A DNA stretch of 64,000 nucleotides, taken from contig CALYLX010000121.1 in NCBI GenBank assembly GCA_944990035.1, positions 310,001-374,000 of the forward strand, given 5' to 3'. The notes under the pieces are model-generated. The model ran no database searches. It worked only from the letters and a program-made list of their open reading frames with translations, and was not told where the DNA came from. Positions 44,771 through 56,314 of this stretch are shown piece by piece (within the stretch, counting starts at the first letter, position 1; each line of letters starts with the position of its first letter). The DNA comes from Clitopilus passeckerianus. Its lineage: Eukaryota; Basidiomycota; Agaricomycetes; Agaricales; Entolomataceae. A program made the position numbers and the translations under genes.

Positions 44771-47700
44771 GGGCTCTGGCTATTTGATTTGGAGGTAGAT
44801 GAGGGGTGCAGGTGAGAACAGATGATAAAGAACCATCGAATTGGATACTTCTGAAATTTTGATTATATAATAGCTTGGCTGGACGTTTGAACTACGGCTT
44901 CAGCGTAAACTTAGAAGGAGGAGAATCTAAGACGCCATATCGTTCATTATTATGCTTGAAATTAATACAGCGGGAGAACAATGCATAGATGAAATGCTAC
45001 GAGGTTAGGTTGAGCAAAGAACCAACAGAGCATTGAGTTCCTCTAAATTAACATCTGTCCGATGATAATAGAGGCAAATCCGGAGAGAAAGGCTAGTAAA
45101 CAAGAGGAAGGCGGTGATCATGCACCATGTATAAAGCGTCGATAATTTCCAACCCAAGGAGTATCATGCAGAAGCAGATGTAATCCTTTCTGGGCGAAGG
45201 TCCAGCCTGAACTTCAGTAGCATCAAAAGAGTATGGACCCAGTGTTAATGATGACTCCTTGGCTTTGCGTGGTGACACAGTGGTGGCTGCCTCCCGGGTG
45301 GCCGTCAAGGCGTACACCGGGGATCCATTGAGACGTCAAAGCATATAGAACGAGAAGAGGGGGGGGGGGGGCTATCTGCTGCTTCCAGTCGCCACGGTCC
45401 AAAGCCCGAGATGTGGCAAGGCGATTTTTCTCGGCGAAAGGTAGAGGTGCAGATATAAGATCTGACATAAGGCATTGCAAAAAGAACTTCAGACGCTACA
45501 GCCCGCCACGCCTGATGCGTCGCGCAGAGGGTGCAACGTTATCCTCCTTCCAGCGAAGGCACACCTAAACATGAGGCAGCCACACTAGTGTGAACCGATC
45601 AGAGGTTTAGATGCGCCTTGGTAGAAAAGCTGAATGGTCCGTCATACTGACTCCAGGCTGCCCGCAGGTGCCTGACCGCCATCAGGAATCACACCCACTC
45701 ACAGGACGCATCACGATTCCGAGCGCCTCCCTATCGGCTTGTTGAAAGCCACGACAGAAGTGAGGATAGTTGGGAAGCTATATTCGATGCCAAGCAGGCA
45801 GATCCGTTTCTGACTTTGTCTGAGTGAACAGAACGTGGCTGGCTCGTTTGCTAAGCCTAAGGCATCGAAAAAGGAGCCACTGGTCAGCCACTTCCCATGC
45901 TATTCAGCCGTAGCATTTAAGAAATGTAGATGCAAAACATCGTGATGGTTTGATTGAACCCATGTCATGGGAAATTTCCATCTTTTCGCGAAATTTCGGG
46001 CCACGTGGTCAGAAGACTTAGAGTCGCGTTCGAAAGAGCTTGACACCAGACGCCGTAATCTTCTGCACTGAGTTGGCACTGAGTCAAGGATTCAAGATTC
46101 GGATTCTGCAATTTTACAGTGCCGCGGGATGCACCAGGATAGTCATTTACCCGAAAATGCTTCACATAGCTCAGTACGTACTTTTGGCAAACTTTTTGCG
46201 TAGTCTGAGTTCAATTGATTCCCGATTGATTCTTCGAAAGTTTGTTCAGAAGATCATTCCTCGTGTGAGCAAGGGATATCCTCACGAAAGGTTTAAATCT
46301 CGCGGTCACTATCGCTTCCTAGTTCTTCTGTGCGTAAACATAGATTAACCTAGATCGCCGGAGTTCAGTCAATCACAATTCTGGAGGAGCCACCCATGCA
46401 GAAATACTGCAGCCTCTCCCTCCGTGACATATTTCCCTATATCAGAAACGACGGTCGGTTTGTTTCTGTTCAGGCCTGAGGGCAGGATAGCTGTTGTTGA
46501 GGTACAATTTATTCGGCGAATATGCTTTCAAGGACTGCATGACCGTCCTAAGAGACGGCCGTGCATCCTTCCTGCCCTTTCGCCTCAATTGATCCATTGG
46601 GGCTTAACACTGACCGTCTGTGAATCCCGCCATAGAGCTTCAAGAGTCGAGATCAGGGGGTCTGAACGTTCCATTGCATATGGGATAGAACCTTCCTCTG
46701 TGAGTTCTCAATGAGTCAAGGTCATCATTTCATTCAGGAGGGTACCTACTTGCGGGGGTCTGGACCATCACCTTTGATTCGTTGGAGATAGCGTTTGGTT
46801 CTTCCACCTGTTCCTATTGTTTTCTATGCTCTTGGTCATACTGGGCAGATTGCGATGAAATTTCGCCGGTAACTTCAAAAAAGGGGGGTCGATGCTCGAC
46901 CCTCTCCCGGGCCGTCAGGATTGCTGTTCCTCCCACCACTCTTGCGCCGTTGCTGATTCCGAAATGGGAAGATTCAGTATATTATATTTTCCATCTGGTG
47001 TAAGCGCGCCTTTCGCCACACGTTTGTGACTCGCTGCGATATCCATGGAGGCTTTGATGGCCTCTAACATGCTCATCATCATCCATACAGAAATTCTGGT
47101 CAGGAACACCGGCGTCCCAATGAAAACGTTTGCCAGGATGATATCAGATTAAAGTTGGATTGTGGGTGCCGCGTTGCATCGCTTCTGAGGATTTCTTATT
47201 GTTGTTGTCGGACCTGATCGTCTTCAATCACAGAGGTAAGAGAGGGTGAAAATGCAGGAAAACATATCGAGACCTGCTAATTGTTTTCCAAAGAACCCTC
47301 GGCGTAAACGACTGCCTTGATGACCACACCACGCTGACAGAATGTGCTTCAAGGTTTGGTCGAATGTGGGCGATGAGCACATTAAGGGGATTCGCCGGGC
47401 TGCGTCGAACTCTACTCTTGGATTAACCCGGTTCCTGGTGTGCCTATGATGTCTTTGGTTGACAGTTCACGTCTAATCAAGGGAATTGTTTCCCTTGCTG
47501 AGGATAATAGGAGCCGTGCTTGGCCGTTGCTTTCATAGGTTCCAATCTAGTAAAGGCAGCGAAGGGATGCAGTTAATATTCCAGTTGGATGCGACCAATA
47601 CATTGTCGAATGACATGGTTGAATATCTCCTTAGATCGGACGCAATAATCTTCACAATCTTCAACTCGATGGACTGGCTGAAGAGCTTCGGAGCTCTCAG

Positions 47701-48369
47701 GCTCCGGATCAGTCGTTCCGTCCGATGATTGATTTTGCCGACGGACCTTGCACCTTGACTCCAAGCCTCAAATAAAACAAAATCGCCAGTTTTTCCCTGC
47801 AACCCAGCCAGGTTTGTTAAAATTGGAGCTAGGTACACGTACTCTCGTATAATAAACGATGACGAAGCCCAGAAGCCTCAAAACGCCAGAAACAGCCAAC
47901 CCAACAATTAACAATGTTTTTCAGACAGACATGTGGCTGGCGGCTGCCATGTATGAAATCTAAGCCCATACAGGACACAAAATTCTTGTTATGAAGATTT
48001 CTGGCAATATCTGTAGATCTCAACGATTCTTGACTCAATGTACCATTCTTTTCAATTGATTCTTTTGTCTTTCACTGGCTGGCGACCACCATCTTTGGAT
48101 CGGCTATCACTGCTTCCAAAACGGATCGAGATTTCCTTATTGTTAAAAATCTCCCCTCCTGATGAGAGCATTACGCCACGGCAATCGCAGCGACCATCGC
48201 TTGAGTCAAGCTTATTGTCTTTGCCCATTCCATAGCTCTATGACAGTTTGACTTCGCGTGTGTGCATTCACAGGACACCCTAAGGCCAAAGCAACGAGGC
48301 TGCTTTGATCGCCAAAATGGGGTTGCATCTAGCCCAGCTAAACAAAAGTGCACCGAACAGGGGATTGAA
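44771..48369. other. Gene-poor stretch of 3.6 kb
   Basis: Many short frames, none with family motifs. A frame at 46915-47109 (-) encodes a plausible helical peptide but has no start context or partner exons. An 11-base G run lies near 45360. No pheromone receptor was recognised here. Confidence 0.45.
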
Positions 48370-48376
48370 TATAAAA
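48370..48376 (+). promoter_or_regulatory. TATA box of the pheromone precursor gene
   Basis: TATAAAA 116 nt upstream of the ATG, followed by a strongly C/T-rich leader (CACCTCCGCCTCCACC) typical of highly expressed fungal genes. Confidence 0.65.
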
Positions 48377-48485
48377 GAGGTTCGAGTGGAGCAAACTTCC
48401 TCAGGATCCTGACTCCCATCGCATCCTGTCTGCTACCTTGTCCTTCATCCTAAACACCTCCGCCTCCACCTCCTCCTAACAAGCA

Positions 48486-48602
48486 ATGGACTCCTTCACC
48501 GATATTCTCTCTCAGATCATCAGCTCCCAGGGCGAGGATGTCCAAATTCCCACTAACGAGGACGGAAATGGCCAACAGAACGTATACTGCGTTATTGCTT
48601 AA
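48486..48602 (+). CDS. Mating-pheromone precursor (CaaX lipopeptide)
   Basis: Short frame of 38 residues beginning MDSFTDILSQ and ending NVYCVIA followed by TAA. CVIA is a classic farnesylation box: the cysteine would be farnesylated, VIA removed and the cysteine carboxymethylated; N-terminal processing would release a peptide of roughly a dozen residues from the C-terminal half. Basidiomycete pheromone precursors share this layout (MD start, acidic pro-region, C-terminal CVIA or similar) and are ligands of Ste3-type receptors at the B or P/R mating locus. A good TATA box and pyrimidine-rich leader precede it. A likely intron follows in the 3' UTR. No receptor gene was found within the window, so it may be an unlinked or locus-edge copy. 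Confidence 0.85.
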   Translation: MDSFTDILSQIISSQGEDVQIPTNEDGNGQQNVYCVIA

Positions 48603-48647
48603 GCATGTAACTATTGGATAGACAGGGTTTAACGGGCACAAAAACAA

Positions 48648-48701
48648 GTAAGTTTCATCAACCTTCCTATTTCTGTCTCAAAGTCTGACTATTTCACCCA
48701 G
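48648..48701 (+). other. Probable 3' UTR intron of the pheromone gene
   Basis: GTAAGT donor at 48648, CTGACT branch-like site and TTTCACCCAG acceptor, 54 nt, starting 46 nt after the stop codon. Matches the intron style of the surrounding genes. Confidence 0.4.
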
Positions 48702-49331
48702 ACATAACTTATACGCATCATTCGTTCATCGCGTCTTCGCCAGAAGGCGCTTGCATCATCACCTCGGGACGTTGGCATAACTTATTAACCATCATACCAC
48801 TTATTCCATTCTGGGGGCTTACTTTGGCCATATCGTACACTTCGACTTCACATTGACTATCCCACTCATTCTGTTTGGATTTTCTTCGCTCTTCGTTCTT
48901 TCGGTGGTAGATTCATTTGAAGCTGCGACTTTAGTGTATTATCATCGCGCACATTTGTAACAATAGCCACGCAAGCATTCATGGCTCCTTGATCATTCGC
49001 TTCTAGTGTTCGATCGATGTTGAGGCGTTAACGTTAAGGTTTAGGAAAGTCATTGTCATTTGACGACAATTGGCGAAGGAACACGATCAGCCTCAGCTGA
49101 TGCTCTCCGTAAACCCCGGTTTTCACTAGGAGCCGAATGAATGAATACTTCTGACAATAACGTGCTGGTGACAGTCTGACGCTAAGGGTCGAGTGAATAC
49201 GGCCCGACGATCCTCCAACCGAGTGTTTGATCTACAAGCGGTTGCCAAACAAATGAGTGCTGCAATGAGGTGCGTCCACTCTGCCACGTCTCCGACTCGT
49301 CCACCGTTCACCAACTTCTGCCTGTTTAGCC
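48702..49331. other. Intergenic stretch before the Get2-like gene
   Basis: No supported gene; includes the presumed promoter of the Get2-like gene. Confidence 0.4.
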
Positions 49332-50466
49332 ATGTCTGCTGCTGCACGAGCTGAAGCCAGGAGAAAAGCTATTCTTGCCAGAGGATCGGATCGTCTGGCA
49401 AAGTTGACCACCAGTGCCCGTGGCGAAGATGCTCCAGCATATATGAAAAATGGTGAGTAACATACCGTCTGTTTTCTATATTGGAAGGCTGAAAGTATGC
49501 GGGATATAGATGCACCAGCACCTAGCATGTCTAAAGCTTTTGTTGGCGAAGAAAGCATGATGCCTCCTCCTTCAGTTACTCGAAAGTCACCTTCGCCGAC
49601 ACCTATTCGTACTGCCCCGGAGGACTTGGGCAGTAACTTTCCACCTTTCGGCTTCCCTCCCAATGCTGGTGGTGACCCATCCGCATGGTCGGAAGCCCAG
49701 CAACAGCAGTTTCTCCAGGCCCTGATGACACCCATGTCTCGGGGACCGGAATCTCTCCCCGGACTGACGCCGACTGACGTGGATCCGTCACTACCGCCCA
49801 TGGATAATCCGTTTGCTGCTATGATGTTCCCTCCTGGTGCGGGCGGATTTCCACCAGGTGCTGGACCTGCTGGTGGTAAAGCACCTGTTGCGGCCCCTCC
49901 GACGCGTTTGCAAAAGCTCATGCCTCTGATTCATATGATCACCATGTGGCTCTTGTTGGCATATTTCGTGCTCTATGCGGAGCCAAAAGCATATAGTGAA
50001 TCAAGACTTGGACCTGAAAATTGGAGCTTGTGGCGTAGATGGGCAGAGTTGGGAAGGAGTAATCCAGTCGAGGAGATTACTCATTCTCTGAAGATTCAAA
50101 TAATGGTTTGTTCTATTTGTCAATCCGGGTGATGCTTCGTGACTGACAATCGTCTCCAGCCGTTCTTTTGGGCATTTACGACTGTTCAGATTGCTCTTCA
50201 TTCCATGCGTCTGTTCTCAGGCTTTGTGAGTCTCGTTTTCCTTCTTCCAAGACAACCCGACTAAACCTCCATCTCAGGATGCCGTAGAACCTCCGATGCT
50301 CCTCTCTCTTGCCCTACCCCACCTGCCACCACCTTTCCCCTCTCTCATTATGAATGGGATGAGGTATTTACAGATGGGATCCCTGTTCCTAGATGACCTA
50401 TGTGGCCTACTGGTAGGAATAGGTCTGATTGTTGTATTCTCTGGGTGGTTTGCGTCGAACGCTTAG
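49332..50466 (+). CDS. GET2: Get2-like subunit of the ER tail-anchored protein insertase
   Basis: ER membrane receptor that, with Get1, captures Get3 loaded with tail-anchored proteins. Exons 49332-49452, 49510-50105, 50160-50225 and 50278-50466 sum to 972 nt, 323 residues. The N-terminus has the Get3-docking pattern, a basic helix followed by a second short helix (EARRKAILARGSDRLAKL). A Pro/Gly-rich disordered linker follows, then three transmembrane helices: LMPLIHMITMWLLLAYFVL, FFWAFTTVQIALHSMRLF, and GLLVGIGLIVVFSGWF at the C-terminus. This cytosolic-basic plus three-helix layout is that of Get2/CAMLG, although overall similarity between fungal Get2 proteins is low. Downstream neighbour is convergent. 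Confidence 0.82.
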
Positions 50467-50570
50467 CGTATCATGTCGTAATTTATTCGGTTTTATGCAT
50501 GCGCTGTATTATGTTGTAAAATGTGGGGACTGAGGTGTATCAAGGATAATTAAAGGTGATACATTAGATT

Positions 50571-51294
50571 CTAGAAGCTAAGGACGCGGGCGGCAGCCTT
50601 TTTCTTCTCTGTTGGTGGTGGAGTGGAACCTTCTGAGCTCTCCGGTGCGGATTCCGTCGGAGCAGCGGCGGTGGTCGAGGTGGACTGAGCAGGCCGTGTT
50701 GCAAGGAAGTCTTTGAGAGATGGTAACGGTATAGGCGTTGGCCTCTGGACGACATTACCCTCACTCTCCTCTCCCGGTATTACTGGGACGCCCTTGGTTG
50801 CAGCATCCTGCTTCCACTTCTTCCACGGTGTGCCTCCAGCTGTCTCCATAAGTTCCTTCAGAATGGTAGTGGACCACTTCTCATGCATGTCAATAACTTC
50901 AACCGAGCCATCCTCTGTAACGAAAGAATGAGACGTTGATCCTGAAAGAATGCAGCTGGCAACGGACCTAGTTCCACCTCTAGCTCTGGCTTCCACGCCT
51001 CCTGAGCGGTCTTCCGGTGCTTCGTGACTTGAATGTCAACATTAGGATTCGCCCATCGTATCCTAGGTAGTTGTTCCTTCACAAAATGCCTTCAAAAGAG
51101 ATTCAGACAGGTGGTTCCGAGGACGAGTGACGCGAAGCATACCGTGCACCGAAGTGGTCATTCTGGAAAGCCAGAGAAAGTCTCAAACTCCTGACTTTGA
51201 AGAGAGGAAGCTGAGGCTCTGCCTTGAGATGCGTCAAGACGCGAGCCAAGTGTGAAGGACCTTCAGAAAGGAGTTTAGCGGCCTGGCGTCCCAT
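50571..51294 (-). CDS. Mitochondrial ribosomal protein, L51/S25/CI-B8 domain (Mrp49/mL61-like)
   Basis: Exons 51294-51143, 51089-50968 and 50914-50571 sum to 618 nt, 205 residues. The core (LRLSLAFQNDHFGARHF, VKEQLPRIRWANPNVDIQV) matches the thioredoxin-like L51/S25/CI-B8 domain shared by mitochondrial ribosomal proteins and complex I subunit B8. A lysine-rich continuation and a Ser/Thr/Pro-rich C-terminal extension follow; the length suits fungal Mrp49-type proteins. Complex I B8 is normally shorter, about 90-100 residues, so a ribosomal role is more likely. It shares a 147-bp divergent promoter with the YL1 gene. Confidence 0.72.
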
Positions 51295-51441
51295 GAGCAG
51301 TTACAGAGCTTTCGGCTTTCGGTTGACGGTGCCAGCTTGGATTTTCGAAAACGTTGTTGTTGCCTGTTTGGAATACAGGCCATTGCTTCCCAGTTCGGTA
51401 ACTGCCCGACCTTGCACCAGAATCTCATATTCAAAACCAGA

Positions 51442-53470
51442 ATGGCGGAGGACTCAGTCATGGCGGAACCTGTCGAGCTGCTGGCGACGAGGAGGTCGAG
51501 GAGGAGTACTGCGGGGAACAGGTGAGTTCTATGAACTGCACGATTTTTCCAAAATCTCACAGGGATTACAGAATGGAAGCAGCATTGGCTGAAATGGCGC
51601 TAGAGGCAACTGCAGATGCCAACGACGACGACGTCGACTTCCAGATTGTTAATGGTATGTGTGCTTATTGTCACTGCTCTTTTAAGCCTGACCCCTGTTT
51701 GCCAGATGAGCAAGATGAATTTGGGTCCGACTTTGAGAGCACTGATGAAGAAACTGCTCAAGATGGGACCGAAGAGGCTGAGAAGGCGATAACTGAGGAG
51801 GAAAGGAGGGCAAGGAAAGTGAGCTTCATTGCTTATACTTTGCTACATGCAACTAACTACTGTACAGACAGCACGCTCTAAACTAGAGAAAGCCACTGCA
51901 GTAGCTCATGCAAAACATGCCGCCACCTTCAATCCACAAGTTCACGAGCCTACACCTACCGTTAAAGACAAAACCAACAAACGGACGGTATCCCTTGGGC
52001 CTATCGTCAACGCGGAGACCGGGGAGGTTTTGCATCACCCTAGCGCGAAGAAAAAGAGATACAGTCAGCGAACATCGACTGTTGCAAGTACATCTGCTAC
52101 TGTCGCCCGCGCGAAACTCTCAGAGGAGCAAAAGGTATTTCGTTTCTGCTGAACCCCCTTTGCGACTGCTAACATGTTTGTAGGCCTCAGTACCCAAGAA
52201 AACTAAGGCCACGACCAGGACATACACCCAAGCGGAACTCATTGCGAGAGCCCTGGATGAAGAGGAAGGCAATATCGTTGACCACCGAGACTACCTCAAA
52301 ATCGAAGAAGAGAAGCGGAAACGTGCTCGTGTTACTCGCTCAACAATCGAAGGGCCTCTCGTACGATGGGTCAGCAGGGCTGAAAAAGAGAAGAGGGTGA
52401 TTACACCACCACCACCACCCCCTCCTCCACCTCCACAACCTACATCGCCACCGGCTTATGCTGCATATTCATCTCCGTATGCTGCCTACTACTACAGATA
52501 CAGTTTGGCAGGATCAAGTTCCACTTCGACGTACCCCTATGCATATGCCCCCGCTGGTGGTAGTCCCGCAGTATCCTCCCCTTACCCTTACCCTCCCACC
52601 CCTTCTGCTTCTGCGACAACATCAAACCCCGCATCCCAGGCAGTCACGAACACGACTCAGACAGTCGCCGAACCTACTACAAGCGCAGTCCCTGCAACAA
52701 AGGTGTCTACTCCTGGAGGGGAAAACCAACCTGCAACCGGACCAGATGCACAAGCGCAAAGCACTTCCGCGGACGTCCCTCCAGCAGCCGGAAGCCAGGC
52801 ACACCTACATGGAACGTCAGCAAGTAGCACCCCAGATGCTCCTGTGACTACTCCAACGCCCTCGTACATGATGTTCTCCTTTTCCGCCAAGCAAAACGGT
52901 GCCTCATCTTCCAATCCCTCTGCGGTAACCTCCCCGCCAAACTCATCTACACCAATACCGGCAGCATATCAAGCCTACTACAGCCAATATCCTCAACCAC
53001 CCCCAGGCTCTGTCTGGGCTTCCTCACCGGCTTCAGTACCAGCAACTCAACCCACAGCCCCGCCACAAGAGCCAGAGGTACGCATAGAGACAGTCACGAA
53101 GAACTATGTCGTCCATGAGGCTGGGCAATATGATGGTGTACCGAAACCTGCATGGAAGGATACGATGTCTGCGGTATTTGGGGACCATGTGAAATGGGAC
53201 GAGTTAAGGGTGTTTGCTACATCGAAAGCACGACCGATGAGTATGTATCTTGATTTCTGTGATAGATGGGTCTGTCCTGACTAGTTTGTAGCACGTACGA
53301 CACAAATGTGCCCTATTACTGGGAAGGAGGCGAAGTACCTTGACCCGAGGTCCAATGTCCCTTTTGCGGACGTAGAGGCTTTCAAAACCCTTTCTGAGGT
53401 GCTCAAGCATGAGTACGTTTGGGACCCATCATTGAAACGCTATGTCGGGCAGGAAGAGCCCCCGAGTTAA
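51442..53470 (+). CDS. VPS72: YL1/Vps72 (Swc2), SWR1-complex H2A.Z chaperone subunit
   Basis: Nuclear subunit of the SWR1 remodeller that binds the H2A.Z-H2B dimer. Exons 51442-51521, 51572-51654, 51706-51818, 51868-52134, 52184-53240 and 53292-53470 sum to 1779 nt, 592 residues. N-terminal YL1 region: LLATRRSRRSTAGNR, an acidic stretch (DEFGSDFESTDEE) and a basic TYTQAELIARALDEEE segment. The C-terminal YL1_C domain reads CPITGKEAKYLDPRSNVPFA. Between them is a long Pro/Ser/Thr/Ala/Tyr-rich low-complexity insert of roughly 240 residues, starting with a run of ten prolines after ITPP. The stop at 53470 follows QEEPPS. Confidence 0.93.
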
Positions 53471-53881
53471 GGGTGGGTGGAGATGGTGGACGGCAGTCGC
53501 TATGGCTTGGACACATCTTATCAGCGCCCATAAGACTCATGTATGCATGTGTTATTATTAATTGTAGAGATTGGGCTACAATGCTCGACAATTGGTGTAC
53601 ACGTATGTGGTGATTTGCAAGGAGAAGTCATGAATGAATGCGATGCACTATTCTTGAGAAAGAGAGGTGTTTTACACGATAGCGTTGGCGTAAGAAGCGG
53701 AAGCGGACAGTGGTCGGAGTAGGTGAAGTATAAGTGAATTGTCTATGGTGGAACGAGATGAGGGATAGCCTCTATCTCTAGGGAGGAAGGTATCGTTGAG
53801 GTTTGGTAATATGGAGGTCAACGGGTCAATGTATGCATAGAGTATGCGTATCAAGTCCGAAGAGACACACAAGAGTCCCAA
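53471..53881. other. 3' flanks of YL1 and Cdk1 genes
   Basis: About 400 bp between convergent genes, presumably both 3' UTRs. Nothing else seen. Confidence 0.4.
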
Positions 53882-55388
<1,507 letters not shown>

Positions 55389-56314
55389 GGGGTATTATTG
55401 CGATCCTTCCACGCAAACCAGCGATTCCTTGAGCGTCGACCGCGAAAGAAAGGTTAAAGATGGTAGAAAGGAAGAAAGATGATGGTCAATGATGAAGAGC
55501 TTGTCGAGTCGCAACAGCTTTCATATTTTGATTGGAACTCCGCCTTTTGAAGGGAAAGCGCCCATCTTGGACAGCTGGAATTCACCCACTCCTTGTCGCA
55601 ATTACACCCATTTGTTCAAATTCAGTGACACATATCCAATCAGTTTCTAGGAAACTTTGACTGCCTTCCGAACTCACTTCAAATCTATTCAAAACTATAA
55701 CATAAGGAGCTTTTGTCTGCCTGAATTTGCGACTTTCCGGTAAAACCTTTCGTGGGATGACATGTTGATTCTCGGCGGACTGGGTTAACGTCCCCAGGCT
55801 AGACTGCGTCAACCTGACGCGCTCTCCATTCTCAATCATGACAGATCTGGTACCCATCAACTACTTGGAGCCAAGCCAGGTTTTTGTCGCGCCTGCCACA
55901 AAGATTCACGACGAGCAGAGATTTCTCCAATTCGTTGTCAGACACAGGAGAACATGAGATTAGTGACAACAATAGGTTGAGTACCAGGTATCGCGGTTGA
56001 ACCTCTTCCATTCCAACTTCAGGAACTTCCAATCACCAATACCAGGGCCTTGGTTATCAGTTATTCCGCACAATCATATGGTGATCCAGCTTTAAGAATG
56101 GAACTCGTTGGAAACCACCTGTTGAATGGCATCTCTGGCAGAGGAGACTGGGATCATATCGCTTCTGAATGGAGTTGCCATCCACCCGAATCATTGAAAT
56201 TCGCGTCTGTTTTCGGTTATTTACGCGTTGTTATTTCTGGAGGCCCTTGCACTCCTTCCAGGCTCTGAATTGTGCAAGCAACATCTCTTGCCCAGTTCCC
56301 TGAGGAATAGTGCA
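55389..56314. other. Divergent intergenic region between CDK1 and MSH4
   Basis: 0.9 kb serving two divergent promoters. Short frames without motifs on both strands. Confidence 0.4.

Noticed and set aside
46915..47109. Helical-looking minus-strand peptide in a gene-poor region
   Set aside because: No start context, partner exon or family motif; could be a relic but not supportable.
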